A stretch of DNA of 64,000 nucleotides, from NCBI RefSeq assembly GCF_001581005.1, contig NZ_LHZV01000062.1, positions 62,001 to 126,000 on the forward strand, written 5' to 3'. The stretch comes from Acetobacter orleanensis. GTDB taxonomy: Bacteria; Pseudomonadota; Alphaproteobacteria; Acetobacterales; Acetobacteraceae. Every line of letters begins with the position of its first letter. Positions within the stretch are counted from its first letter, which is position 1. Shown one piece after another: positions 18,314 through 25,926 of the stretch. The notes below the pieces were generated by a model. The model was not told the DNA's origin and ran no database searches. It saw nothing but the letters and a program-made list of their open reading frames with translations. The translations under genes and the position numbers were made by a program.

Positions 18314-19828
18314 ATGATTGCGGAACAGTTTTCCCAGCATCCGTGGTTTCAGAATATGATGACATCTTCTCCAGAAAACATTTTTTCCCGTTTTATAGAA
18401 AGCGTGCAGGGTGATGATGTTGTTGCCCGTCTGCGGGAAGATCTGATTGGTGACACCCTGACCATTCCCGGTCCTTTTGGCCCTAAAAAAATGGTTTATG
18501 CGGATTATGTCGCGTCTGGCCGCGCTCTTGGGGTGATTGAACACGCGGTGGCGACGCAGGTGCTCCCGTACTACGCAAACAGCCATACGGAAGCCTCGTT
18601 CTGCGGTCAGGTCATGAACCGGATGCGGCTTGAAGCGCGGAAAATTATCGGCCGCTTGTGTGGGGCAGAGCAGGGCTTTGCAACTATTTTCACGGGCAAT
18701 GGGGCAACCGCGGGCCTTAACCGGCTTGTGCATCTGCTGGGTGTGCGAGACGCCGTGCGGGCAGGCGCGCGTCCCCTTATTCTGATTGGCCCGTATGAAC
18801 ACCACTCCAACATCCTGCCTTGGCGGGAAAGTGGCGCGGAATTGATTGAAATTGCGGAAGCTCCTTCAGGTGGCCCGGACCTTGCGCAACTGGAAGCACA
18901 TCTGGCCGCTGCGGAGCCGGGACGCCTGATTATTGGCGCGTTTTCCAGTGCCTCTAATGTGACTGGAATTGTAACAGATACGGATTCTGTCACAAGACTT
19001 CTCAAACACTATGGTGCAAAATCTGTTTGGGATTATGCTGGCGGTGGCCCCTACCTGCCGATTGATATGAAGGCCGGGACAGACGCGGAAAAAGATGCCG
19101 TTGTAGTGTCCACTCATAAGTTTATTGGCGGCCCCGGTGCATCCGGTATTCTGATTGTGCGGGAGGCGGCTGTTACCACGCAGGAGCCAACCCTCCCCGG
19201 TGGCGGAACTGTGCGGTTTGTCTCGCCATGGGGGCATGATTATTCAGAGAGTGTGATAGCGCGGGAAGAAGCGGGCACACCGGATGTCGTCGGGAATATT
19301 CGTGCGGCACTGTGCTTTCTGGTCAAGGATGCCTTGGGCGCAGCCTTTATGGCGGAGCGTAATCAGGCTTTGTATCAGCGGGCTTATGCAAGCTGGCGTG
19401 CCAACCCACATCTGGAGCTACTGGGTAACCCGCAGGCAAAACAGCATCTTCCAATTTTCTCATTTCGTGTGGCAGATGCGGAAGGAAACCGTATTCACCA
19501 CCAACTGTTTACCCGCATGCTGTCAGACCTTTATGGCATTCAGGCACGCGGGGGCTGTGCCTGTGTGGGGCCGTATGCGCATCGGCTGCTGTCTCTGGAT
19601 GAAGCGGAGTCCATGCGGATGCATGAGGCCATCCGTGCCGGGCATGAAGTAGAAAAACCGGGCTGGGTAAGGCTGAATTTCAGTGTTCTGATGGACGACG
19701 CCAAGGTGGATTATATCCTGCATGCCGTCAATGAGCTGGCCGAAAACGCTAGCGCACTAGCGCAATCTTATGTGTGTGATGCTGCAACGGCACGTTTCCG
19801 GTATCAGGGCACTGTAGCCGCGGAATAA
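18314..19828 (+). CDS. Class V aminotransferase-fold PLP enzyme, cysteine-desulfurase-like
   Basis: The 504-residue enzyme has the class V fold: a His pair in YEHHSNILPW (residues 163-164), Asp240 in WDYAGGGPY, and the PLP lysine Lys269 in STHKFIGGPGASG. A C-terminal Cys-containing loop, RGGCACVGPYAH, resembles the mobile Cys loop of desulfurases. The protein is about 100 residues longer than SufS or IscS. It is divergent from an Lrp-type regulator, pointing to amino-acid-inducible catabolism such as cysteine breakdown. No good ribosome site precedes the ATG; a T-run touches it, so translation may be leaderless or weak. Confidence 0.85.
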   Translation: MIAEQFSQHPWFQNMMTSSPENIFSRFIESVQGDDVVARLREDLIGDTLTIPGPFGPKKMVYADYVASGRALGVIEHAVATQVLPYYANSHTEASFCGQVMNRMRLEARKIIGRLCGAEQGFATIFTGNGATAGLNRLVHLLGVRDAVRAGARPLILIGPYEHHSNILPWRESGAELIEIAEAPSGGPDLAQLEAHLAAAEPGRLIIGAFSSASNVTGIVTDTDSVTRLLKHYGAKSVWDYAGGGPYLPIDMKAGTDAEKDAVVVSTHKFIGGPGASGILIVREAAVTTQEPTLPGGGTVRFVSPWGHDYSESVIAREEAGTPDVVGNIRAALCFLVKDALGAAFMAERNQALYQRAYASWRANPHLELLGNPQAKQHLPIFSFRVADAEGNRIHHQLFTRMLSDLYGIQARGGCACVGPYAHRLLSLDEAESMRMHEAIRAGHEVEKPGWVRLNFSVLMDDAKVDYILHAVNELAENASALAQSYVCDAATARFRYQGTVAAE

Positions 19829-19838
19829 AGCCAATCAG

Positions 19839-19863
19839 GCAGCGGCTAGTTTTTAGCCGCTGC
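19839..19863 (+). terminator. Hairpin after the class V PLP enzyme gene
   Basis: A perfect 10-base stem GCAGCGGCTA/TAGCCGCTGC has a 5-base loop, 10 bases after the stop codon. A T-run follows only after about 12 bases, so it is a weaker intrinsic terminator. Confidence 0.7.
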
Positions 19864-20400
19864 CGAGGCAGAAAAATTTTTTAGAGAGAAAACCTATTCA
19901 AATTTCAAAATAAACTATTATAGAAAACGTTTAAATATAATGTTCTTTCTAATAACGTTTATTGGATTGGAAAAATTTATTAAATGACTCTGATGCCGCG
20001 AAAAATTATAAAATTAAGAAAATCATATTTATAATAATGAATAGAACAAAAATTATAAAAAAGGCTACAAAAACATAAAATGGTTGCCATGTCTTGATGC
20101 GCAGCATCAGGCCGATTCTTTCGTTGGAAGAGGCAGAATTACAATGGGCCAGCATACTGGCACATGGTTTTCTACGGATTGATCGTGAGTTTTATACAAT
20201 AAAATGTAAAAACATCATGATATTTTTTCTATTTAAAAAAATACTTTTAATGATAGTTTCAGAAATAGACAAAATAGCGTCTACCATGACATTCGTGTCC
20301 AGCAGGTTCACTGCAACAACCACAGATAAAACTGATCGTTCTTCTGTCCTTATTCATATATTTGCTCCATTATCTCAAGCAGAACAATAAGGCCGGGTCG
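19864..20400. other. AT-rich gene-free stretch
   Basis: This region is far richer in A and T than the rest of the window (especially 19870-20080 and 20185-20280), and no reading frame looks like a real protein. It could be a decayed insertion or a promoter-rich region feeding the structured RNA candidate downstream. Confidence 0.6.
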
Positions 20401-20408
20401 GAAGCTAT

Positions 20409-20751
20409 GCGTCAGCGTGCAGAGCAACGGGGTCTGAAATCCGTTCTGGCCCAAAGGAAAAATCATTCCGGTGTGATGGGAATCACAAATGATGTTGTGC
20501 CTACGCTGCTGCCACCTCAAGGCCATTGTCCGCTTAGGGAAAGAAAGTGGCCTACCGTGCGCGGTTACACCGACAAGCCTTCAGGATGTGCTCCCATCTG
20601 CATGACGCAAGGACAGGTTGACGCAGACTGGGAAGCGCGTCTCGCCTGATCTGGGGGCAGGAAGCAGGACTTCTCTTGCGGCTGACGCCGAGCGTGTTTG
20701 AGTGCAAAAAAAGCCATCTCGTTCCGTCCACGGAGCGCGGTGGCTTTTTTG
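20409..20751 (+). ncRNA. Candidate structured noncoding RNA or 5' leader element upstream of the SulP gene
   Basis: About 340 bases of normal GC with no credible coding frame show nested secondary structure. A perfect 8-base long-range stem GCGTCAGC (20409-20416) / GCTGACGC (20681-20688) encloses: a two-tier hairpin ATCATT-ccgg-TGTGAT-GGGA-ATCACA-AATGAT (20462-20493); a stem AGGCCA/TGGCCT (20520-20525/20548-20553); and a small ACCG/CGGT hairpin (20554-20565). The unit ends at the terminator 20707-20750. I could not match it to RNase P, tmRNA, 6S, SRP or a known riboswitch by eye. It may be a trans-acting RNA or an attenuator for sulP, whose start is 87 bases downstream. Confidence 0.45.
20707..20750 (+). 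terminator. Intrinsic terminator ending the structured RNA candidate
   Basis: Outer arms AAAAAAGCCA (20707-20716) and TGGCTTTTTT (20741-20750) enclose an inner stem around CTCG...CGGAG, and the T-tract gives a strong plus-strand terminator. It lies upstream of sulP, so sulP is either transcribed from its own promoter or controlled by read-through. Confidence 0.85.
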
Positions 20752-20837
20752 TGAGGGCGGCCTGTCTTTTAAAAAGGTGACGCAGCATGAGATTGGCGGC
20801 AAAAAGCCCAGAGAGAAAAATAATGTAAGGTAGAGAA

Positions 20838-22514
20838 ATGCTGAAGAGCCTGTTCGGACGGTTGGGGCAGGGGGAGCGTGTCAGCTTTATGCGTGACAGT
20901 TTGGCCGGGCTTTCCCTTGCCTGCATGAATATCCCACAGGTGCTGGGTTATGCTCGCATTGCCGGGATGCCGGCTGTTACCGGGCTTTACACGGTTTTGC
21001 TGCCGTTGGTGGCGTTTGCTGGCATCGGGTCCTCCCGGCATCTGGTGGTCGCGGCGGATTCCGCAACAGCGGCTATTTTTTCCAGCGCGCTGGCGCGCAT
21101 GGCTCCACCGGGAAGCGCGCATTATATGGCGCTTGTCAGCATGGTCGCACTTTTGAGTGCCGGGTTTCTGCTGGTGGCGCGGTTGTTCAGACTAGGCTTT
21201 CTGGCAGATTTTCTCTCCCGTACGGTGCTCGTCGGGTTCATGGCCGGGGTTGGCGTGCAGGTCGGCATTGCCATGGCGTATGACATGCTGGGTTTGCAGG
21301 TGACAGCCCATAACCCTCTTGTGCAGGCGTTGGATCTGGTCAGAGGTATCCCTCATCTTGTGCCGTTGAGCGCGGCTCTCTCCCTTGGCATGTGTGTCGC
21401 TTTGTTTACGGGAAAAAAGTTCGCGCCACATAAGCCACTGGCGCTGGTTTTGGTGGTTGGGGGGATTCTGGCCAGTTGGGCGTTCGGGTTGCAAGCCCGA
21501 GGAGTTGCGCTGGTTGGCCCGCTCACTGGCGGGTTGCCGTCACTGCATTTTCCGGACGTAAGCTGGAATGACATTCTCAGTCTGCTACCAGTCGCAACCT
21601 CCTGCGTGTTCGTCATTATCGCACAAAGTGCCGCAACATCCCGTTCATGCGGCTATGAATTTCAGGAAACTGTTGATGAAAACAGGGACATTCTTGGTCT
21701 TTGTGCGGCTAATGCCGTGGCTGGCTTGAGCGGTACATTTGCAGTCAATGGCAGCCCAACGCAGACAGCTATGGCCATACAGGCAGGTGCGCGCAGTCAG
21801 TGGGCACAACTAGTTTTTTCTGCTGTTACTCTAGTTGTTTTGCTGTTTCTGACTGGCCCTCTGCATTATCTACCGCGGTGTGTGCTGGGAACCATTGTGT
21901 TCAGTGTGGCTGTGGGCATGATTGATCTGCAAGCCTTAAAGCATATTCGGGAGGAAAGCCCCGGAGAGTTCAGGCTGGCGCTGATGACAGCCGCAACCGT
22001 TGTTGGCGTTGGGGTAGAACAAGGTATTTTGGTCGCAATTGCCCTCTCTCTGGTGCGCCACGTTCGGCATAGTTATGAGCCACATACAATGGTTTTGGAG
22101 GAAGATGCACAGACAAGACTTCTGGAAGCCTCCATCGTCAAAGCCGGTGTGGAAACAGAACCCGGCCTGATTGTGTACAGATTTTGTGCAGACCTGTTCT
22201 ATGCAAACTGTAATCGTTTTGCAGATGATATCCGGTTTTTGATCCAGACAGCACCAACGCCAGTACGGTGTGTGGTGGTAGATGCGAGTGCTATTACGGA
22301 TATTGATTATTCCGCAGCAGCACTTTTAAGAAATGTTTTGCAGGAGTTGCAGGCGCAGTCTATTCTGGTTCTTTTTGGGCGTGTTAATCCGTTTTTACAT
22401 GCGGATATGGAGCGCCACCGGATTAGTGCTGCTCTGGGCGAGGGAAATATTTATCCTCAGCTTCATACGGCTGTCGCCGCAGCACGCTCTCATGCCCGGT
22501 GCGAACAGGCATGA
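20838..22514 (+). CDS. SulP-family anion transporter with STAS domain
   Basis: The 558-residue inner-membrane protein moves sulfate, bicarbonate or another inorganic anion. The N-terminal sulfate-transporter domain has about 11-14 hydrophobic segments (the SulP opening SLAGLSLACMNIPQVLGYARIAGMP is clear) and a C-terminal STAS domain occupies about 430-550 (VDASAITDIDYSAAALLRNV). Carbonic anhydrase, which often marks bicarbonate SulPs, is absent. Substrate unassigned. It lies directly after the structured RNA candidate. Confidence 0.93.
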   Translation: MLKSLFGRLGQGERVSFMRDSLAGLSLACMNIPQVLGYARIAGMPAVTGLYTVLLPLVAFAGIGSSRHLVVAADSATAAIFSSALARMAPPGSAHYMALVSMVALLSAGFLLVARLFRLGFLADFLSRTVLVGFMAGVGVQVGIAMAYDMLGLQVTAHNPLVQALDLVRGIPHLVPLSAALSLGMCVALFTGKKFAPHKPLALVLVVGGILASWAFGLQARGVALVGPLTGGLPSLHFPDVSWNDILSLLPVATSCVFVIIAQSAATSRSCGYEFQETVDENRDILGLCAANAVAGLSGTFAVNGSPTQTAMAIQAGARSQWAQLVFSAVTLVVLLFLTGPLHYLPRCVLGTIVFSVAVGMIDLQALKHIREESPGEFRLALMTAATVVGVGVEQGILVAIALSLVRHVRHSYEPHTMVLEEDAQTRLLEASIVKAGVETEPGLIVYRFCADLFYANCNRFADDIRFLIQTAPTPVRCVVVDASAITDIDYSAAALLRNVLQELQAQSILVLFGRVNPFLHADMERHRISAALGEGNIYPQLHTAVAAARSHARCEQA

Positions 22515-22706
22515 GAGCAGAAGCTTGTGAGGCTTGATGTCAGAACCGGCCTTAAGTGACGACATGCGCCCCGCTGGAAGGTTCTATCTGTAAAATACCA
22601 TAAATCTGTATTATAGAAACAGTATAAATATTAAAAATACTATAAAATACAAAGGTATTTATGAAAGTAGTTATGGATTTCTTTAAGTATTTTTCTCAAT
22701 AAAAAA

Positions 22707-22732
22707 CCCCACGTCAGAATGCTGACGTGGGG
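22707..22732 (-). terminator. Intrinsic terminator of the cyd operon
   Basis: An 11-base perfect stem CCCCACGTCAG/CTGACGTGGGG with a 4-base loop is followed on the minus strand by a run of T. It lies 32 bases beyond the last small gene of the bd oxidase operon. Confidence 0.93.
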
Positions 22733-22763
22733 GAGAAAGTAACTTTCTGCTGGATATGGCCCC

Positions 22764-22862
22764 TCAGGGAAACAGTTTTCGCACAATCCGATAGGCCACG
22801 ATGTAAATCAGAAGATAGAACGCGGGGATAAACAGAATAATTCTTTCAAGATCACCCAGCAT
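22764..22862 (-). CDS. 32-residue single-helix membrane protein, last gene of the bd oxidase operon
   Basis: The protein is short: MLGDLERIILF, then a hydrophobic span IPAFYLLIYIVAY, then RIVRKLFP. Its ATG lies two bases after the stop of the CydX-like gene, implying translational coupling. The single helix with a positive C-terminal tail resembles the class of accessory bd-oxidase peptides (CydH, CydS, DUF2474) in size and placement only; no sequence match to any of them is recognisable. Its location between the CydX gene and the operon terminator is the main evidence that it is real. Confidence 0.6.
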   Translation of the reverse strand: MLGDLERIILFIPAFYLLIYIVAYRIVRKLFP

Positions 22863-22864
22863 AA

Positions 22865-23068
22865 TTAAAGCTCCGTTTCTGAAGATGAGCCAATTTTACC
22901 TTCCTGCTGCGCATCCAGAAGGATGGCACCAGCGCCGGAAATCAGGATGATCATGATTGTTCCGACCACCCAGGCAAAATACCATGGGCCCTGATCCCCT
23001 ACAAAAACAGCAAACAGCAGGGAGACAACCAGAACAGCGGCCAGACCGGCCATACGTAAAAGGTACAT
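22865..23068 (-). CDS. cydX: CydX-like bd oxidase accessory subunit with an extra N-terminal helix
   Basis: CydX is the tiny third subunit that stabilises the hemes of the bd oxidase. The 67-residue protein carries a recognisable CydX core from residue 28 (PWYFAWVVGTIMIILISGAG, matching the WYFAWILGT opening of enterobacterial CydX) and a charged tail. It has an additional N-terminal hydrophobic helix (residues 4-22) and no internal start codon that would give the normal 37-residue form. It lies 14 bases after cydB. Confidence 0.8.
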   Translation of the reverse strand: MYLLRMAGLAAVLVVSLLFAVFVGDQGPWYFAWVVGTIMIILISGAGAILLDAQQEGKIGSSSETEL

Positions 23069-23082
23069 GGTTAAACTTCCTT

Positions 23083-24222
23083 TTAATAGCTGTGGCTATC
23101 GTTAACAATGTCCGCTGTGCGAACCTTGCCCCGCATCACATAATAACACCATGAGGTGTAACACAGGATGATCGGCACAAAGATCAGCGCCACAACCAGC
23201 ATGCAGGTCAGTCCGTAAGCGCTGGCGGAACTGTTCCAGATGGTTAGGCTCTGGTCCGGCGCGGTGGTGGAGGGCATGAAGAACGGGAACATGGCGGCAG
23301 CAACTGTGCCGATGGTGCCAATCCATGAGCCAAGGCCAATCCACCAAGCCAGAACAGCTTTATTCATGCGCGCGGCCTGTGTGCCGCCAATCATGCAGGC
23401 CAGTCCGAGTATGGGAAGCAGCCAGAGCGCCGGATGCGCCGCATAATTATGCAGCCAGCCCCCTGCGACCATATCAACATGCTGCCCATGCATGGGGGAA
23501 GCCGGCATGGCCGGGTTAACCGGGGCCGTGAACACAAAGCCTTTCATGCGGGCAATGAAAAAGCCGCCAAGACTGAACAGAACCGCTGCTGTCAGGCCAC
23601 CCCGTATGGCATAGCGACGGGCGCGGTCATAAATCGGGTTTTCTGCCCGCAGCATCAACATAATGCCGCCCTGATACACGCTCAGAGCAACGGACATCAG
23701 GCCGCAGAGGATGGCAAACGGGTTCAGCAGATAGGAGAAGAAGGAATTATCCTGATAATACTGCCCGGTCCAACCAAAATGGAAGCCAACCCCATGCAGG
23801 ATATTCCCGAACGCGGCTCCGTAAATGAACATGGGCAGAAAGCCAGAAATCAGAAAAGCCCAGTCCCAGCTTGCGCGCCACAGATGGGAGTCGGCCTTGG
23901 AGCGATATTCAAAGGCAACAGGCCGCAGAATCATGCTGAACAGCAGCAGAATCATCACGACGTAAAAAACGGAAAAGGATGTGGCATATAGGGTCGGGAA
24001 AGCCGCAAAAATCGCGCCACCTCCCAGAATGAACCACACCTGATTTCCATCCCAGTGCGGTCCGATGATGTTGAGAGCCGTGCGGCGCTCCCCATCATTC
24101 CGGCCCACAAAGCGGAGCAGGGTGCCAACTCCCATATCCATGCCAACCATCAGGCCAAGGCCGATCAGCAGCACACACAGCAGCGCCGCCCAGATCAGTT
24201 TAAGAAGTGTATAAAGTTCCAT
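23083..24222 (-). CDS. cydB: Cytochrome bd quinol oxidase subunit II
   Basis: CydB is the 379-residue partner of CydA, an integral membrane protein with about nine helices. The family signature is clear at the N-terminus (GLMVGMDMGVGTLL and GPHWDGNQVWFILGGG, with the conserved W and acidic residue) and in the middle (FAWDW-like WRASWDWAFLISGFLP). It follows cydA by 28 bases, and the CydX gene follows it. Together they reduce O2 to water using ubiquinol without pumping. Confidence 0.96.
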   Translation of the reverse strand: MELYTLLKLIWAALLCVLLIGLGLMVGMDMGVGTLLRFVGRNDGERRTALNIIGPHWDGNQVWFILGGGAIFAAFPTLYATSFSVFYVVMILLLFSMILRPVAFEYRSKADSHLWRASWDWAFLISGFLPMFIYGAAFGNILHGVGFHFGWTGQYYQDNSFFSYLLNPFAILCGLMSVALSVYQGGIMLMLRAENPIYDRARRYAIRGGLTAAVLFSLGGFFIARMKGFVFTAPVNPAMPASPMHGQHVDMVAGGWLHNYAAHPALWLLPILGLACMIGGTQAARMNKAVLAWWIGLGSWIGTIGTVAAAMFPFFMPSTTAPDQSLTIWNSSASAYGLTCMLVVALIFVPIILCYTSWCYYVMRGKVRTADIVNDSHSY

Positions 24223-24250
24223 ACTCAGGACCTTTCTTTAAACAGATGCC

Positions 24251-25867
24251 TCAGTGGCCTGAAGCGTGCGATGTGCCAGCAACGGCGTACTGGGCGGTAT
24301 AGTCCTCGGTGCCATGAGCGGTGTCATGGGAGTCCGGGCCGAGGCGCGCGAACTTGAACATCAGATACAGTTCCGCAGCGATGAAGATGCTGTAGAGCAG
24401 CGCAAACCCCGCCAAAGAAAACACCATGTAGGACGTGCTGTGCGAGGAGGCCGACATGAAGGTGGGCAGGATATTGAACACCGTCCAGGGCTGACGGCCT
24501 GCCTCTGCGGTAATCCAGCCAAATTCCGTTGCCAGAATGGGAAGCGGGATGGACCACATGCAGGCTTTGAGGATGAGCGTATTTCTCTCAAGCTTGTTCT
24601 TCAGGCTGAGGTAAGCGGAAATGGCGAACAGCGCGAAGAAATAGAGCGCGAGAAAGACCATCAGGCGGAAAGACCAGAAGGTTACAAATACATTCGGAAG
24701 AATGTCAGGTTTTGTCTGGGCAATAACGCTCTGAAGATTTTCAGCCGGAATGGCGGCGACATCCTGATTAGGGGCATGGCGTGTCGCCAGAAAACCAAAG
24801 CCAAGGTCAGCTTCATGCGCTTTGAAAAGGTCCAGATCCGCCTGCTGGTGTGTTTCCTGATAACGATGCAGGGCAGCAACGGCCGTAATCCCGGATTCAA
24901 TCCGCGGGCCTGCCGCATCTTCAAGCTCATGCATGCCGATAATCGGGGTGTTGAAATCATGCGCGATGAGCGGTGTCAGAACAAACGGCACACCGATTTC
25001 AAAATGGTTTTCCTGTTTGGCGTCATCAGGCAAGGCAGCCAGAATCCAGGGTTCATAAGGCGGCTTACTGGTGTGCCACAGGCCTTCAATCGCAGCGATT
25101 TTGGTCGGTTGTTCCATATAGTCTTCACGGCCCAGCACGTCGCCCAGCGTGATGACGGCCACGGTGGAAATAATCCCGAAAAGTGCCGCCATACGGAAGG
25201 AACGGGCTGCAAACTGCCTGTGCTGACCCCGCAGAAGGTAGAATGCGCTCACACCCATAACCAGCAGTGCTGCGGAGATGTATCCGGCCACTGATGTATG
25301 CACAAATTTGGCCTGTGCGTCCGGGCTGAAGATCAGTTTTACAAAACCGTCAAACTGGAGGCGCATGGTCTCAGGGTCAAAATGCGACCCGTGCGGGACA
25401 TTCATGCCGGCGTTAGCAATCAGAATCCACAAAGCGGACAGGTTGGACCCCAGTGCCACGAGATAAGTCACGGCCAGATGGCCTTGTTTGCTCAGGCGGT
25501 CCCAGCCGAAAAACATCAGGCCAACAAACGTGGATTCCATGAAGAAGGCCATAAGCCCTTCAATAGCCAGCGGCGTGCCGAACATATCCCCAAAAAAGCG
25601 GGAATACATGGACCAGTTGGTGCCGAATTCAAACTCCATGGTGATGCCGGTGGCAACACCGAGGGCAAAGTTGATGCCGAACAACTTGCCCCAGAACATA
25701 GCCATGTCTTTATAAATTTTTCTGCCGGTTACGACATAGACTGTTTCCATGGCTGCAAGCATGAATGTCAGCCCCAATGTGAGGGGCACAAACATGAAGT
25801 GGTAGAGCGCTGTCAGCGCGAACTGAAAGCGTGAGAGATCAACAACAGTCGGGTTGATCATATCCAT
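24251..25867 (-). CDS. cydA: Cytochrome bd quinol oxidase subunit I (long Q-loop type)
   Basis: The 538-residue heme-bearing subunit takes electrons from ubiquinol and reduces O2. Visible features are the heme ligand His23 (ALYHFMFVPLT), EFEFGTNWSMYSRF around the conserved glutamates, and GRQPW in the late helices. The region between helices 6 and 7 (about 255-390) aligns by eye along its length with the long Q-loop of E. coli CydA (for example TPIIGMHELEDAAGPRIESG and DLGFGFLATRHAPN). It therefore belongs to the L subfamily rather than the short-loop, cyanide-insensitive CIO type often reported in acetic acid bacteria. It lies 59 bases after cydC. Confidence 0.95.
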   Translation of the reverse strand: MDMINPTVVDLSRFQFALTALYHFMFVPLTLGLTFMLAAMETVYVVTGRKIYKDMAMFWGKLFGINFALGVATGITMEFEFGTNWSMYSRFFGDMFGTPLAIEGLMAFFMESTFVGLMFFGWDRLSKQGHLAVTYLVALGSNLSALWILIANAGMNVPHGSHFDPETMRLQFDGFVKLIFSPDAQAKFVHTSVAGYISAALLVMGVSAFYLLRGQHRQFAARSFRMAALFGIISTVAVITLGDVLGREDYMEQPTKIAAIEGLWHTSKPPYEPWILAALPDDAKQENHFEIGVPFVLTPLIAHDFNTPIIGMHELEDAAGPRIESGITAVAALHRYQETHQQADLDLFKAHEADLGFGFLATRHAPNQDVAAIPAENLQSVIAQTKPDILPNVFVTFWSFRLMVFLALYFFALFAISAYLSLKNKLERNTLILKACMWSIPLPILATEFGWITAEAGRQPWTVFNILPTFMSASSHSTSYMVFSLAGFALLYSIFIAAELYLMFKFARLGPDSHDTAHGTEDYTAQYAVAGTSHASGH

Positions 25868-25926
25868 TTTAAAAATCCTTTATCATAGGCACTCTTAAGC
25901 GGGTTTTTGGGGGAGGGGTTATCGTG

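Noticed and set aside
20094-20390. 98-residue open frame in the AT-rich gap before sulP
   Set aside because: No ribosome site, no family pattern, and composition follows the local AT bias.
20362-20649. 95-residue open frame within the structured RNA candidate
   Set aside because: It has no coherent protein features and overlaps the conserved-looking stems; a noncoding explanation fits better.
20409-20751. Cobalamin riboswitch, RNase P or SRP RNA
   Set aside because: Partial resemblances (GGAAGCAGG, GGGAA) do not include the invariant core sequences of these RNAs, so no specific identity is claimed.
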